The notes under the pieces are model-generated. The model ran no database searches, was not told the DNA's origin, and saw only the letters and a program-made list of their open reading frames with translations. The translations under genes were made by a program, and so were the position numbers. From contig JAAZZR010000005.1 of NCBI GenBank assembly GCA_014237605.1, forward strand, positions 1 through 52,562: a stretch of DNA of 52,562 nt, written 5' to 3'. This document shows, piece by piece, positions 18,955 through 29,661 of the stretch (its first letter is position 1; each line of letters starts with the position of its first letter). This DNA comes from Nitrosomonadaceae bacterium. GTDB lineage: Bacteria; Pseudomonadota; Gammaproteobacteria; Burkholderiales; Nitrosomonadaceae.

Positions 18955-21573
18955 TTACAGGCTTCTCGAAATTTCAATGATTTCATAAGCTTCAAGTTGG
19001 TCCCCTACTTTGATATCATTAAATCCTTTCAATGATAAGCCACATTCAAAACCTGACTTAACTTCTTTTATATCATCCTTAAAGCGCTTTAAGGAATCTA
19101 GTTGACCAGTATGAATTAATTCATCATCTCTCTTTACTCGTACCATCGAACCACGTTTGACACTACCTTCAAGCACATAACAACCTGACACAACACCAAT
19201 TTTAGAAATACGGAATACCTCACGAACTTCGATGAGACCTAGAACACTTTCTTCTCGGTCTGGAGTCATCATTCCTGATAGTGCCATCTTAATTTCATCT
19301 ACTGCTTCATAGATAATGCTGTAGTAACGTACATCAGCTCCTGTTGATCCGATTAGCTTTCGCGCGATCGAATCTGCCCGGCTATTAAAGCCTATCACTA
19401 CAGCTTTAGAAGCAAGAGCTAAATTAATATCTGATTCTGTAATTGCGCCTACACCACTGTGGACAATGTTAACTCTAACTTCATCCGTCGAAAGTTTTTC
19501 AAGTGCATATGTTAATGCCTCAAATGAACCCTGCACATCGGTTTTAATAATTAATGGAAGTATTTTAACTTCACCTTTTTGGTCAAATATGTTTTCTAGT
19601 CTAGCAGCTTGTAATTTAGCAAGTTTAATATCGCGGAATTTGCCTTGTCGGAAAAGAGCTATTTCACGGGCTTTGCGTTCATCCGCTAATGTCATTACTA
19701 CTTCTCCTGCTTTTGGAACTTCTGACAATCCTTGAATTTCTACAGGAATGGAAGGCCCTGCTTCTTGTACCGGCTTTCCATTCTCGTCTAACATCGCCCT
19801 AATTCGACCAAAAACAGCTCCTGCAAGCAGGCTGTCACCTCGCCTCAAAGTCCCAGACTGGATTAATATTGTTGCTACTGGGCCACGCCCCTTATCAATA
19901 CGTGATTCAATAACGATGCCTTTTGCGGGACCATTTATTGCTGCCTTGAGCTCAAGTACCTCAGCCTGAAGTAACATACTATCAAGTAATGAATCAATAC
20001 CCTGACCAGTCTGAGCTGAGACTTCAATAAACATAGTGTCACCACCATATTCTTCAGGCAGCACCTCTTGAGCTATTAATTCTTGTTTTATACGCTCAGA
20101 ACTTGCTTCTGGTTTGTCAATTTTATTGATTGCTACAATCAATGGAACCTTAGCAGCTTTGGCATGATGTATTGCTTCTATAGTTTGAGGCATAACGCCA
20201 TCATCTGCAGCAACTACGAGAACAACTAGATCAGTAACCTTGGATCCACGGGCACGCATTGCAGTAAATGCTTCGTGACCAGGTGTATCGAGAAAAGTAA
20301 TCATACCCTTTTCGGTTTCGACATGATAAGCACCAATATGTTGTGTAATACCACCTGTTTCACTATTAGCCACACGTGTACGTCGTATATAGTCAAGTAA
20401 TGAGGTTTTACCGTGGTCAACATGGCCCATTACTGTAACAACAGGCGCACGCAGCTCTATTTTTAGGTCTTTAGTAGGGGCTTCTTCATTGTCGGATAGA
20501 AACGCTTCTGGACTATCTAAAGCAGCAGGTTTTGCAATATGGCCCATTTCTTCTACAACTATCATTGCTGTGTCTTGATCCAGTACTTGGTTGATGGTAA
20601 CCATACTACCCATTTTCATCAGGGTTTTGATTACTTCAGCAGCTTTTACCGTCATTTTCTGGGCAAGCACTCCAACAGAGATAGTTTCAGGCACCATTAC
20701 CTCATGCACGACAGGCTCTGTTGGAGCCGAGAACGCATGACTTGCCTGATCTTCACTGGGATTAGTCTTAGCGTGTCTGTCTCTTCTAGTGCGCCATCCA
20801 GATTTCCCCCCGGACAGATCATTACGTCCTTTCTGTCCACGTTTTCCGGCGTTAGTATCTTTCCAAACAACCTGTTTGGTTTTTTTCTTTTTCTTTGCAG
20901 CTTTTGCTGCTTTATCTTCCGGTTTAACTATCGGCTTATGTAAAGTACCTTCTGTCGTAGAGGGAGAGGACACTTCTTTTTTCGCCGTTATATCTTGTTT
21001 CTCTTTATTAGGAGCTGATTCAGCTTCCTTAACATCGGTTGTGGCTAACTTCTTATTACGTAGCTTCTTTTCCTTAATTTCAGCGGTTTGACGCGAGATC
21101 AGTTCAGCTTGTTTTTTTGCCTCTTCTTGGCGTAGTGCTTGTTGTGCAGCATCTACTAAGGCAGCAGGTTTTTGTTTAGACGCTGGGGGGGGAGAGGGAG
21201 GGATGGGCAGAGAAGCAGCACTACTGGAGTCTTCTACTTCTATTTTAGCTTCCTCAGCTTCTATTTTTTCTTGTTTTTCCGGTTTTACAAATACACGCTT
21301 CTTACGTACTTCTACCTGGATTGTATGAGCTTTTCCAGTGCTGTCTGATTTCCTGATTTCAGAAGTCTGTCGACGAGTAAGAGTAATTTTTCCTTTCTCA
21401 TCATTAGTACCATGGGCCTTCCGAAGATAGTTAAGTAACTGAGCTTTGTCTTCCTCAGTTAAGCTGTCATTAGCTAATTTCTTGCTCACGCCAGCAGCCT
21501 TGAGCTGCTCCAGTAATGCTGCTGGTAGCAGTCCAAGTTCATTAGCAAATTGTTCTACTTTAGTTTCAGACAT
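18955..21573 (-). CDS. infB: Translation initiation factor IF-2
   Basis: IF-2 brings initiator fMet-tRNA to the 30S subunit and promotes subunit joining. The 872-residue protein has an IF2_N helical domain at residues about 1-55, a long charged linker rich in Lys, Glu and Pro with a proline run near residue 125, a second N domain near 290-350, and the G domain from about 375. G motifs are intact: [22 protein letters not shown] and NKIDKPEA. C-terminal domains run normally to the stop. It is the central gene of the nusA operon. Confidence 0.97.
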   Translation of the reverse strand: MSETKVEQFANELGLLPAALLEQLKAAGVSKKLANDSLTEEDKAQLLNYLRKAHGTNDEKGKITLTRRQTSEIRKSDSTGKAHTIQVEVRKKRVFVKPEKQEKIEAEEAKIEVEDSSSAASLPIPPSPPPASKQKPAALVDAAQQALRQEEAKKQAELISRQTAEIKEKKLRNKKLATTDVKEAESAPNKEKQDITAKKEVSSPSTTEGTLHKPIVKPEDKAAKAAKKKKKTKQVVWKDTNAGKRGQKGRNDLSGGKSGWRTRRDRHAKTNPSEDQASHAFSAPTEPVVHEVMVPETISVGVLAQKMTVKAAEVIKTLMKMGSMVTINQVLDQDTAMIVVEEMGHIAKPAALDSPEAFLSDNEEAPTKDLKIELRAPVVTVMGHVDHGKTSLLDYIRRTRVANSETGGITQHIGAYHVETEKGMITFLDTPGHEAFTAMRARGSKVTDLVVLVVAADDGVMPQTIEAIHHAKAAKVPLIVAINKIDKPEASSERIKQELIAQEVLPEEYGGDTMFIEVSAQTGQGIDSLLDSMLLQAEVLELKAAINGPAKGIVIESRIDKGRGPVATILIQSGTLRRGDSLLAGAVFGRIRAMLDENGKPVQEAGPSIPVEIQGLSEVPKAGEVVMTLADERKAREIALFRQGKFRDIKLAKLQAARLENIFDQKGEVKILPLIIKTDVQGSFEALTYALEKLSTDEVRVNIVHSGVGAITESDINLALASKAVVIGFNSRADSIARKLIGSTGADVRYYSIIYEAVDEIKMALSGMMTPDREESVLGLIEVREVFRISKIGVVSGCYVLEGSVKRGSMVRVKRDDELIHTGQLDSLKRFKDDIKEVKSGFECGLSLKGFNDIKVGDQLEAYEIIEISRSL

Positions 21574-21615
21574 TTAAATGATAGAACCTTTAATTTGTGT
21601 GCTATTCAAGTTTGA

Positions 21616-23088
21616 TTAAGTAAACCATGGTGCCCGCGCAGTCATAATTAATGCCTTGGCACGTTCTATATCAATTTCAATCATCTCTACGAGGTCATCA
21701 ACAGCCAAGTCAGCAAGGTCCTCTTGAGTTTTAATTCCTTTTTCTGCTAATGCACGCGCAGTTTCATTATCCATGCCTTCTAATGAACGTAGATCTTCAG
21801 CCATATTTTCTACATTCTCTTCGCTGACGATAGCCTCTGTTAATAGCATATTACGCGCCCGAGTTCGTAATTCATTGACAGTTTTTTCATCAAGCAATTC
21901 AATTTCTATCATTTCACTTAGAGGCACATAAGCAACTTCTTCTAGGCTGGTAAATCCTTCTTGTGCAAGAATGTCTGCCACTTCTTCATCTACATCTAGT
22001 TTTTCCATAAAGAGCTCTCGTATTACCAAAGTCTCTTCTTCATTTTTAGCCAATGATTCTTCCATGGACATGATATTAAGCTCCCAGCCCGTTAAATCAG
22101 ATGCAAGCCTAACGTTCTGACCACCACGACCAATTGCTTGAGCTAGATTCTCTTCATCTACTACAATATCCATACAATGCTTTTCTTCATCAACTACAAT
22201 GCTACTGATCTCCGCAGGCGCTAGTGCATTAATTACAAATGTGGCAGGGTCATCCGACCACAAGATGATATCCACACGTTCTCCTGCCAGTTCACTTGTT
22301 ACAGCTTGTACTCTTGAACCACGCATTCCAACACAGGTGCCAATCGGATCAATTCTCTGATCATTAGAATTTACTGCAATCTTGGCTCGTGAGCCGGGGT
22401 CCCTAGCCGCAGATTTAACATCCAGCAATCCTTCTTCAATTTCTGGCACCTCTAATTCAAATAATTTCATAAGAAAATCTGGGACTATTCGCGATAATAT
22501 TAGTTGCGGCCCCCTGGCTGTACGGTCAACTTTCAACAAATAAGCTCGCACGCGGTCGCCTATCCGTAAATTTTCTTTTGGAATCATTTGTTCTCGTGGC
22601 AAAGCTGCCTCAACTTTTCCAGATTCAATAATAGCGTTACCACGTTCCATACGCTTTATAGCGCCGGTAACCATATATTCTTTACGTTCTAGGAAGTCGT
22701 TTAGAATTTGTTCCCGTTCAGCATCACGTATTTTCTGAAATATTACTTGTTTTGCTGCCTGTGCTCCGATACGACCAAATTCTATTGGTTCTAATTGTTC
22801 TTCTATAAATTCTTCTAATTGGATTTGGGCATCAAGTTTCTGCGCTTCACTTAATAAAATTTGACGTTCAGGGTCCTCAACGCTATCAATTTCTACCACT
22901 TGCCAGCGACGGAAAGATTGATAACTACCTGTCTCTTGATCAATGCCTACACGTATGTCGACATCTTCACGAAATTGTTTTTTTGTAGCCGATCCTAATG
23001 CTTGCTCCAAAGCAGAAAAGACTATGTCTCTTCCAACATTTTTCTCGCGTGCTAGCGCATCTACCAATAGTAATATTTCGCGGCTCAT
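21616..23088 (-). CDS. nusA: Transcription termination/antitermination protein NusA
   Basis: NusA binds RNA polymerase and modulates pausing, termination and antitermination. The 490-residue protein has the N-terminal polymerase-binding domain ([20 protein letters not shown]), an S1 domain near residues 130-200, KH domains ([21 protein letters not shown] region; [13 protein letters not shown]) and two C-terminal acidic helix-hairpin repeats. This architecture is that of proteobacterial NusA. In E. coli NusA represses its own operon, which fits the hairpin in the leader of rimP here. Confidence 0.97.
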   Translation of the reverse strand: MSREILLLVDALAREKNVGRDIVFSALEQALGSATKKQFREDVDIRVGIDQETGSYQSFRRWQVVEIDSVEDPERQILLSEAQKLDAQIQLEEFIEEQLEPIEFGRIGAQAAKQVIFQKIRDAEREQILNDFLERKEYMVTGAIKRMERGNAIIESGKVEAALPREQMIPKENLRIGDRVRAYLLKVDRTARGPQLILSRIVPDFLMKLFELEVPEIEEGLLDVKSAARDPGSRAKIAVNSNDQRIDPIGTCVGMRGSRVQAVTSELAGERVDIILWSDDPATFVINALAPAEISSIVVDEEKHCMDIVVDEENLAQAIGRGGQNVRLASDLTGWELNIMSMEESLAKNEEETLVIRELFMEKLDVDEEVADILAQEGFTSLEEVAYVPLSEMIEIELLDEKTVNELRTRARNMLLTEAIVSEENVENMAEDLRSLEGMDNETARALAEKGIKTQEDLADLAVDDLVEMIEIDIERAKALIMTARAPWFT

Positions 23089-23115
23089 GTTATCTCCAGC
23101 CAGGCTCTCAATTAT

Positions 23116-23544
23116 TTATAGTTTTGGAACTAAACGGACTTTTTCAAGGTTATTCAACTCAAAATCAAGTATATCTCCGTCTATTTCCAACCTTAATATC
23201 TCATCACTTACTTCACGTAAAACACCAACAAAGTTTCTTTGCCCCTTCAATGATAAACGTAATCTTAGCCTGACTAGCTCACCTGAAAAACGGATGAAGT
23301 CAGACTTTTTTGTTAATAGTCTGTCAAGCCCAGGTGAAGAGATTTCTAGTCGATCATAAACAATATTTTCGACTTCAAATAATCTGCTCAAATGATTACT
23401 TACTGCGCTACAGTCATCAACACTAATGCCGCTAGGTTTATCTATAAATATCCTCAATAATCTTCCACGAGAGGATCTTTCTACATCAACCAATTCATAA
23501 CCTAAACTGGTTATGGTTGGTTCTAATATTTCATATAACTCCAT
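23116..23544 (-). CDS. rimP: Ribosome maturation factor RimP
   Basis: RimP is needed for 30S maturation. The protein starts [20 protein letters not shown] and contains [18 protein letters not shown] and [15 protein letters not shown] and [10 protein letters not shown], typical for the family. The ATG at 23544 gives 142 residues; a longer frame begins upstream but reads through the leader hairpin and so is not the real start. No strong ribosome binding site is seen. First gene of rimP-nusA-infB-rbfA-truB, 27 bases before nusA. Confidence 0.92.
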   Translation of the reverse strand: MELYEILEPTITSLGYELVDVERSSRGRLLRIFIDKPSGISVDDCSAVSNHLSRLFEVENIVYDRLEISSPGLDRLLTKKSDFIRFSGELVRLRLRLSLKGQRNFVGVLREVSDEILRLEIDGDILDFELNNLEKVRLVPKL

Positions 23545-23559
23545 AGCATCGTCAGAAAC

Positions 23560-23581
23560 AAAAAATGGGCTAAAGAGCCCA
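23560..23581 (-). terminator. Attenuator-like terminator in the rimP-nusA leader
   Basis: On the minus strand a compact hairpin (stem TGGGCT/AGCCCA, loop CTTT) is followed at once by a run of six T residues, then the rimP start 16 bases later. It has the form of an intrinsic terminator placed between the likely promoter and the first gene, so it probably attenuates the whole operon. Confidence 0.65.
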
Positions 23582-23589
23582 CAAAAATT

Positions 23590-23617
23590 ATCATAATATA
23601 ATAGCAAAAAATTCCAA
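23590..23617 (-). promoter_or_regulatory. Probable sigma-70 promoter of the rimP-nusA operon
   Basis: Reading the minus strand, TTGGAA (complement of 23612-23617) is followed after 16 bases by TATGAT (complement of 23590-23595). An overlapping TATTAT gives an alternative -10. Transcription would begin just before the leader hairpin. The match is fair, not perfect. Confidence 0.45.
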
Positions 23618-23853
23618 TAAATGGAAGAAATACTTAGTGTTTTAAAATTAATGTCGGTTACTAAATTTTTATTTGTGGAGATAACAAATAAGCTGAATTA
23701 ATATAATTTTTTTCAAAAACCTATTTTTATAGTATAAATTTAATATTCGGTTTTTCATGTCAAATTTAAACATTGGTTTAATTAAAAAAATGTAGGTGGT
23801 ACAATTTTTCAGATAAACAGTATCTTAAGGAATAATAATCTCAGGAGTTTTTA

Positions 23854-25821
23854 GTGGCAACGATTGAATCAGTTTTACATGAAAACCGTCTCTTCACCCC
23901 TGATGACTCTTTTGTGAATCAGGCAAACTTGTTAAATAAAGAGGAGTATTACTCTCTTTGTAAAGAGGCAGAAGAGGATTATGAGGGCTTCTGGGGGAGG
24001 ATGGCACGAGAATATATTCAGTGGCACAAACCTTTCACTAAAGTATTAGATGAAAATAACCATCCTTTCTTTAAATGGTTTGAAGATGGCAAATTAAATG
24101 TTTCTTATAATTGTCTTGATCGTAATCTTGACGCTAATGCTGACAAGATTGCAATTATTTTCGAGTCTGATAAAGGTAACGTAACTAATATTACATACCG
24201 AGATCTTCACTTACAGGTATGTCAATTTGCAAACGGACTTAGGTCGCTAAATATTAAGAAAGATGATCGAGTAATTATTTACATGCCTATGAGCATTGAG
24301 GCAGTAGTAGCGATGCAGGCTTGCTCCAGAATCGGTGCAATTCATTCTGTGGTATTTGGGGGTTTTTCAGCTAAGAGCCTACATGAACGTATTGTAGATA
24401 CCGCTGCTGTAGCTGTAATTACTGCAGATGAGCAGATGCGTGGAGGCAGGAGCGTTTCTTTGAAGCCCGTAGTAGATAAGGCGCTTGAAATGAGTAAAAC
24501 AGGCTCTGTAAGTTCTGTAGTTATATACCAGCGTACTGGTACAGATATAGAGTGGCACAGCCCACGTGATATCTGGTGGCATGAGCTTATTGTTGATAAA
24601 CCTATTTACTGCGAGCCTGAATGGGTCGGTGCCGAGCATCCTTTATTTATCCTTTATACATCGGGCTCAACTGGAAGGCCCAAAGGCATACAACATTCTT
24701 CCGCCGGATATTTATTGGGCGCAATGGTGAGTATGAAATGGATTTTTGATTATAAGCCAACTGATATTTTTTGGTGTACTGCCGATGTGGGCTGGATTAC
24801 TGGCCATAGTTATGTTGCTTATGGCCCATTGGCAATGGGTGCTACGCAGGTTGTATTTGAGGGGGTGCCTACATTTCCTGATGCAGGGCGCTTTTGGAAA
24901 ATAATCCAGAGCCATAGCGTTACTGTTTTTTATACTGCACCTACTGCAATTCGTTCATTAATTAAATTGGGGCCAGAACTACCCGAGGACTATGATCTCT
25001 CCTCCTTACGATTGTTGGGCTCTGTAGGTGAACCAATCAATCCGGAGGCTTGGGTTTGGTACCATAAAGTAGTTGGTCAGTCTCGTTGCCCAATTGTAGA
25101 TACTTGGTGGCAGACTGAAACAGGATGCCACATGATTGCTCCGGTACCGGGGGCAATTCCGCTCAAGCCAGGCTCTTGCACGTTTCCATTGCCAGGGATT
25201 ATGGCCGCCATAATTGATGAAGCTGGTCATGAGGTAAAAAATGAGGGAGGTGGTTTATTGGTAATTAAGCGCCCATTCCCTTCACTAGCCCGTACAATTT
25301 GGGGTAACCCAGATCGCTTCAAGAATACTTATTTCCCTAATGATATTGGAGGTAAGTATTATTTGGCTGGTGATTCAGCGCACCGTGATTCAGATGGTTA
25401 TTTTTGGATAATGGGGCGTGTTGATGATGTCTTGAATATCTCCGGTCACCGTTTAGGTACTATGGAGATTGAATCGGCATTAGTGGCTAACTCGTTAGTT
25501 GCAGAAGCTGCGGTAGTGGGAAAGCCACACGAAATTAAAGGTGAGGTGATAGTGGCATTTGTAGTGCTTAAAGGATTATGCCCAAAGGGTGATGATGCCA
25601 GAAAAATAGCTATTGAGTTACGAAACTGGGTATCAAAAGAAATAGGTCCAATTGCAAAACCTGAAGAGATACGTTTTGGGGATAACTTGCCAAAAACTCG
25701 TTCTGGTAAAATTATGCGGCGTTTGTTACGCGCTATAGGTAGAGGAGAGGAGATAACTCAGGATATTTCTACCTTAGAGAATCCGGCAATACTGGAGCAG
25801 TTAAAGCAACCGGCAATATGA
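23854..25821 (+). CDS. acs: Acetyl-CoA synthetase
   Basis: Acs activates acetate to acetyl-CoA via acetyl-AMP. The 655-residue protein has the ACAS N-terminal domain, the ATP loop [11 protein letters not shown], the [15 protein letters not shown] stretch, DTWWQTETG, and a C-terminal [14 protein letters not shown] with the lysine that is acetylated in other Acs enzymes. The start is GTG at 23854, with CAGGAG 6 bases before it. Propionate as substrate is possible but the length and motifs favour Acs. An MBL hydrolase follows 41 bases later. Confidence 0.93.
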   Translation: MATIESVLHENRLFTPDDSFVNQANLLNKEEYYSLCKEAEEDYEGFWGRMAREYIQWHKPFTKVLDENNHPFFKWFEDGKLNVSYNCLDRNLDANADKIAIIFESDKGNVTNITYRDLHLQVCQFANGLRSLNIKKDDRVIIYMPMSIEAVVAMQACSRIGAIHSVVFGGFSAKSLHERIVDTAAVAVITADEQMRGGRSVSLKPVVDKALEMSKTGSVSSVVIYQRTGTDIEWHSPRDIWWHELIVDKPIYCEPEWVGAEHPLFILYTSGSTGRPKGIQHSSAGYLLGAMVSMKWIFDYKPTDIFWCTADVGWITGHSYVAYGPLAMGATQVVFEGVPTFPDAGRFWKIIQSHSVTVFYTAPTAIRSLIKLGPELPEDYDLSSLRLLGSVGEPINPEAWVWYHKVVGQSRCPIVDTWWQTETGCHMIAPVPGAIPLKPGSCTFPLPGIMAAIIDEAGHEVKNEGGGLLVIKRPFPSLARTIWGNPDRFKNTYFPNDIGGKYYLAGDSAHRDSDGYFWIMGRVDDVLNISGHRLGTMEIESALVANSLVAEAAVVGKPHEIKGEVIVAFVVLKGLCPKGDDARKIAIELRNWVSKEIGPIAKPEEIRFGDNLPKTRSGKIMRRLLRAIGRGEEITQDISTLENPAILEQLKQPAI

Positions 25822-25862
25822 GCCAAAAACACAAGCATTACTTCTTTTATTGAGTAGTCCCC

Positions 25863-26816
25863 ATGACACCACCTAATATCACTGATTATGATCATGGCAT
25901 TAGTGCTATTGATTCAGGGTACTATCGCCCTGGTTTGGCTGCAATTCATTTAATAGTTGAAGGTAGCGTAGCAGCATTGGTAGACACAGGAACCTTCTTT
26001 TCTGTTCCGAGGGTAATGGAAGTATTATGCCAAAAAGATATTTCCCCCGAGGATGTTTCTTATGTGTTTCTTACACATATACATCTTGACCATGCGGGTG
26101 GTGCAGGGGAGTTTATGTGCCGTTTCCCTAATGCAGAATTGGTTGTGCACCCTCGTGCTGTACGTCATATGGTGGACCCCTCTAGACTCATTAAAAGTAC
26201 AATAGCAGTTTACGGGGAAGAAAAATTTAGGCGTATGTATGGTGAGATTCGCCCAGTAGATGCAAGTCGTATAGTTGAGGCAGCTGATAATTTTCAAATT
26301 AAGATGAATGGTCGAACGCTGTTCTTTATTGATACACCGGGTCACGCTCGTCACCATTTTTGTATTTTTGATGAAAAGAGTCGGTCATTTTTTACCGGGG
26401 ATACTTTCGGCGTGTCTTACCGGGAATTTGATGTGGATGGCATGGAATTTGTTTTTCCAACCACCACGCCAGTACAGTTTGATCCTTTGGCGGCTCATCA
26501 TTCTTTAGATCGAATCATGAGTTATGATCCGAAGTACGCCTTTCTTACCCATTATTCGCGTATTGGAAATTTAACTCACCATGCTGCTATGCTGCATGAT
26601 CTGATTGATGACTATGTAACAATAGCTAGTAATGCCTATAATCAGAGAGCTGACGGAGACATTCTTTTGGTGAAAGAGCTTGGAGAGTTACTTGCACAGC
26701 GGGTCCGATTACATGGTTGTATTTTGCCGCAGAATAAAATTCATGATCTGTTAAGTATGGATGTTAATCTTAACGCTGAAGGTCTGAAATGTTGGTTCGA
26801 ATTGAATAATAAATAG
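25863..26816 (+). CDS. Metallo-beta-lactamase fold hydrolase
   Basis: The 317-residue protein has the zinc motif THIHLDHAGG (HxHxDH) near residue 71, further metal ligands in DTPGHARHHFCIFD and FTGDTFGVSYR, and a late histidine in FLTHYSRIG. These mark an active MBL-fold hydrolase of the broad glyoxalase II-like type. It lies 41 bases after acs and is probably co-transcribed. A thioesterase role near CoA metabolism is tempting but unproven; the substrate cannot be read from sequence. Confidence 0.85.
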   Translation: MTPPNITDYDHGISAIDSGYYRPGLAAIHLIVEGSVAALVDTGTFFSVPRVMEVLCQKDISPEDVSYVFLTHIHLDHAGGAGEFMCRFPNAELVVHPRAVRHMVDPSRLIKSTIAVYGEEKFRRMYGEIRPVDASRIVEAADNFQIKMNGRTLFFIDTPGHARHHFCIFDEKSRSFFTGDTFGVSYREFDVDGMEFVFPTTTPVQFDPLAAHHSLDRIMSYDPKYAFLTHYSRIGNLTHHAAMLHDLIDDYVTIASNAYNQRADGDILLVKELGELLAQRVRLHGCILPQNKIHDLLSMDVNLNAEGLKCWFELNNK

Positions 26817-26848
26817 TATTAGAGAAAGTAGATTAGATTTATGATTAA

Positions 26849-26939
26849 GGAGAGATGGCTGAGTGGCTTAAGGCACACGCTTGGAAAGCGTGCGTACGGT
26901 TTTCCCGTACCGCGGGTTCGAATCCCGCTTTCTCCGCCA
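26849..26939 (+). tRNA. tRNA-Ser (anticodon GGA)
   Basis: A 91-base class II tRNA with a long variable arm. Acceptor GGAGAGA pairs with TTTCTCC; the loop TTGGAAA in the CACGC/GCGTG arm gives anticodon GGA (reads TCC and TCT). The T loop is GTTCGAATC and CCA is encoded. Confidence 0.97.
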
Positions 26940-26981
26940 CTAATATATGTAGTAGAGATACAATATTAAAGAATAGATAAA

Positions 26982-27377
26982 ATGAAGAATTTATTATTTC
27001 TCTTAATGCTGTCTGGTACAAGTAGTTCTGCAATTGCAGAGTGGATTGAGGTTGATACCAACAAAGGTATTGGGCTCACCATCTATGCCAATCCTGCAAC
27101 TATTGTCAGATCCGGAAGTAAAGTGGAAATGTGGGTTTTGTATGACCATAAGACGGTTCAGACAAATGCCAGAAAGCCATATATGTCAATCAGAGGTCAA
27201 TGGAGATATGACTGCAAAAAAACAAAAGAACAGCCCGTTTATGAAATTAAACTGTCAGAGAACATGGGAAAAGGTGAGGTGATTGGAAAAACTATGTACG
27301 ACAAATCTGTCAGATGGATCCCTGTTGCACCTGACAGTGTTGGCATGGCTTTCTGGAAATTAGCCTGTGGGAAATAA
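26982..27377 (+). CDS. Small secreted protein, adhesin-E-like domain
   Basis: The 131-residue protein has a signal peptide (about 19 residues, ending SAIA) followed by a single domain starting EWIEV. The pattern of YANPATIVRSG, VEMWVLYDHK, WRYDCKKTKE and WIPVAPDSVGMAFWKLAC resembles the surface-adhesin protein E domain, with two cysteines that could form a disulfide. The function in non-pathogens is unknown. It directly follows the tRNA-Ser gene, a place where accessory genes often insert, but no integrase or att repeat is seen. Confidence 0.65.
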   Translation: MKNLLFLLMLSGTSSSAIAEWIEVDTNKGIGLTIYANPATIVRSGSKVEMWVLYDHKTVQTNARKPYMSIRGQWRYDCKKTKEQPVYEIKLSENMGKGEVIGKTMYDKSVRWIPVAPDSVGMAFWKLACGK

Positions 27378-27490
27378 AATTAATCTTGTTATAAGAGTGA
27401 ATTTTTTAGTTCAATTCCATATACTACTTTGTAGCCTTTCAAGTTACTCCTAATTTTTGTGGGTTTCTATTTTAGACTGGAGAATTTCCA

Positions 27491-27913
27491 ATTTCTGAAA
27501 CATTAATTGCTACTGAAACTGTCGATGCTTACCTTGCAGCTGACTATTTAGTGAATACTGCTGAGCCATTCGTTTTGAAGGTCGGCGAATCAAGTACTGA
27601 GCTTGTAGAATGGTTTCAAACTAATGATGATCAGGCTGCATACATAACAGCATGGAATCCTTTCGGACAAAAAATATCTGATAATGAAAATTATGCTGCT
27701 GAGCAGAAGGTGATTGCAGAAATTGAATCTCGTGGTCTTTTCTATCTGAAAGGGGAAAGTATTGATCCAACAGGGTTATGGGGTAATGAGCCCAGCTTGT
27801 TAGTTTTTGGAATTACTCTTGAGTCCGCTAAGGAATTGGTAAAACGATATCACCAGGATGGATTTATTTATATAAGTAATGATGCAAAGCCACAATTGAT
27901 ATTGTTGCGATAA
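27491..27913 (+). CDS. DUF3293 family protein, probable ATT start
   Basis: A small soluble protein with the DUF3293 core: FVLKVGESS, AAYITAWNPFGQKIS and, near the end, DGFIYISNDAKPQLILL. The first conventional start is GTG at 27551, but the 20 codons before it (ISETLIATETVDAYLAADYL) continue the family's N-terminal helix. They are preceded by GGAG 8 bases before an ATT codon at 27491. I take ATT as the likely start, giving 140 residues. The function of DUF3293 is not known. Confidence 0.65.
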   Translation: MSETLIATETVDAYLAADYLVNTAEPFVLKVGESSTELVEWFQTNDDQAAYITAWNPFGQKISDNENYAAEQKVIAEIESRGLFYLKGESIDPTGLWGNEPSLLVFGITLESAKELVKRYHQDGFIYISNDAKPQLILLR

Positions 27914-27959
27914 AAATTTTCCGTATGAGAATGGTTTTATAGGGAGTTATGCTTAGTTT

Positions 27960-28640
27960 CTAAACTTCTGGTGTAAGCAAGCTGCTCTTCATTTTGTTTG
28001 AATTAATACCCGCTTTTTTTCTTCTGATAATTTCTTTTCTGACTTGTTGGAGCCGCTCTTTTGCCTCATCTGCAATAAAACTGTGTCCTATATATTTAAG
28101 TATCCACATATTAGGAACAATATCTGCATGATAGTAAATGCGCGTTTGCTCTCCATCGGACTTTATTCTTGTAACTTCGTGCATTTTACTCATATTTCCA
28201 CTAATCATACGCGTGCTGAATCCTTTGAACGGGACTAAGTGAACTTCTATTATGGATTCAAAATTAAAAGAAACACCGCTAAATCTTATTTCTGAGGTCT
28301 GGGCAACACGTAAAGTATTTCCTTTTTTTCTTGTAATTTTGCTGGATGCCACACCTTCTGTAAAATTAGCTATATTATTAAAATCTGTCAATGTCGCCCA
28401 TACCAATCTCGGGTTGGTTGGAACGTAATAGTATGCGTCAACAACAATTTTTTGGCCGTCACTCTGTATCTTTATATTTATATCGTTTTGGTGATTATTA
28501 ACGGGCTGATAATTTGAACTATCTGCAGCCAGAATATTTTTAGCTACAGTATAAATGGATGATTTTTCATCAATTTCATCACCAAATGAAATTGATGGGA
28601 AGGCCAGAAAACAAAAAACTATAAACCATTTTTCATGCAT
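27960..28640 (-). CDS. Exported SRPBCC (START-like) domain protein
   Basis: The 226-residue protein has a signal peptide (hydrophobic residues about 6-19) and then a START-like fold: VPTNPRLVWATLTDFNNIANF, followed by beta-strands and a long C-terminal helix rich in Arg and Lys (RLQQVRKEIIRRKKAG). The WATLTDFNN pattern is typical for SRPBCC proteins, which hold hydrophobic ligands. It is convergent with the DUF3293 gene. No ligand or partner can be inferred. Confidence 0.7.
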   Translation of the reverse strand: MHEKWFIVFCFLAFPSISFGDEIDEKSSIYTVAKNILAADSSNYQPVNNHQNDINIKIQSDGQKIVVDAYYYVPTNPRLVWATLTDFNNIANFTEGVASSKITRKKGNTLRVAQTSEIRFSGVSFNFESIIEVHLVPFKGFSTRMISGNMSKMHEVTRIKSDGEQTRIYYHADIVPNMWILKYIGHSFIADEAKERLQQVRKEIIRRKKAGINSNKMKSSLLTPEV

Positions 28641-28699
28641 GAATGGTTATGCCTTTTTTTATGTTCATCAAAAATTACTGATTCTTCCAATGATTAAAT

Positions 28700-28788
28700 G
28701 GCGGAAGCGGTGAGATTCGAACTCACGGAAGAGTCTCCCCTTCGCTAGTTTTCAAGACTAGTGCCTTAAACCGCTCGGCCACGCTTCC
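28700..28788 (-). tRNA. tRNA-Ser (anticodon TGA)
   Basis: An 89-base class II tRNA on the minus strand. Acceptor GGAAGCG pairs with CGCTTCC, the anticodon loop CTTGAAA in the CTAGT/ACTAG arm gives TGA (reads TCA and more), the variable arm is long, and CCA is encoded. Confidence 0.97.
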
Positions 28789-29055
28789 ATATAATGATCG
28801 TCAAGATAATACCTTTTTGGGGCTTACTTGACTAGCTGGGTTTGGTAAAAAATGTTCGAATTATTACTCAGAGTAAAGTACTAGTTGGAAACATGGTGTA
28901 AGTAGTCTCGTATAGAGCTCCCTAAAGGAGGATAAGGTTTATTTATTCTTGTTTGTTATGTTAAAATAATATGGTTTTACTCCAAATTTTATAATTTTCT
29001 GTGTAAGGAACTTTTTGACGGTTTCTTGTACTAAGGAAGATAAGAACAGAGATAT

Positions 29056-29661
29056 ATGGAAGATATTGATAAAAAGAACGGAATGACTGGAAGACGACGA
29101 TTCCTGATTACTGCAACGTCAGTAGCTGGAGGGATTGCGAGTGTTGCTTGGGCTACTCCTTTTATTCTTAGTATGATGCCTAGTGAACGTGCTAAAGCTG
29201 CAGGAGCTCCGGTTGAAGTTGATATCAGTAAACTTGAGCCTGGTATGCTGTTATTGGTGGAATGGCGTGGCAAGGTAGTATGGGTTCTGAGCCGCACCCC
29301 AGAAATGCTAGCTAGTCTAACAACACTTGACGGTAAAGTAAGTGATCCTAATTCAGAGAAAGAGCAGCAGCCTGAATATGCTAAAAATCAAACCCGTTCA
29401 ATTCGGCCAGAAATTCTGGTGACTACAGGTGTTTGTACGCATCTGGGTTGTTCTCCAGTTTATCGTAAAGAGATTGCGCCAGCAGATCTTGGTCAAGATT
29501 GGTTAGGCGGATTTTTCTGTCCATGTCATGGTTCCAAGTTTGACTTAGCTGGTCGTGTCTATAAGAATGTTCCCGCACCAACTAACCTGTTTGTGCCGCC
29601 GCATGTTTATCTGAGTGAGAATATTTTGCTAATTGGTTCGGAAAGTAAGGAAGATGCATAA
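29056..29661 (+). CDS. petA: Ubiquinol-cytochrome c reductase iron-sulfur subunit (Rieske)
   Basis: This is the Rieske 2Fe-2S subunit of the bc1 complex. The 201-residue protein has a twin-arginine region (TGRRRFLITATSV) with a membrane anchor, then the soluble domain with both cluster motifs, CTHLGCS and CPCHGS. It takes electrons from ubiquinol and passes them to cytochrome c1. petA, petB and petC are nearly contiguous (petB begins at the base after the petA stop). In ammonia oxidisers bc1 handles quinol produced via cytochrome cM552. Confidence 0.96.
   Translation: MEDIDKKNGMTGRRRFLITATSVAGGIASVAWATPFILSMMPSERAKAAGAPVEVDISKLEPGMLLLVEWRGKVVWVLSRTPEMLASLTTLDGKVSDPNSEKEQQPEYAKNQTRSIRPEILVTTGVCTHLGCSPVYRKEIAPADLGQDWLGGFFCPCHGSKFDLAGRVYKNVPAPTNLFVPPHVYLSENILLIGSESKEDA

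Noticed and set aside
19466..21091. Plus-strand frames antisense to infB
   Set aside because: They overlap conserved domains of IF-2 and resemble no protein family.
23545..23607. Longer RimP with 21 extra N-terminal residues
   Set aside because: The added codons are the leader hairpin and T run, and homologues begin at MELYE-type sequence.
26845..27033. 62-residue minus-strand reading frame over tRNA-Ser(GGA)
   Set aside because: Antisense of the tRNA, with the usual false peptide seen in many annotations.
26940..28699. Genomic island between the two tRNA-Ser genes
   Set aside because: The genes are accessory in character, but there is no integrase, no att-like direct repeat of the tRNA 3' end and no transposase.
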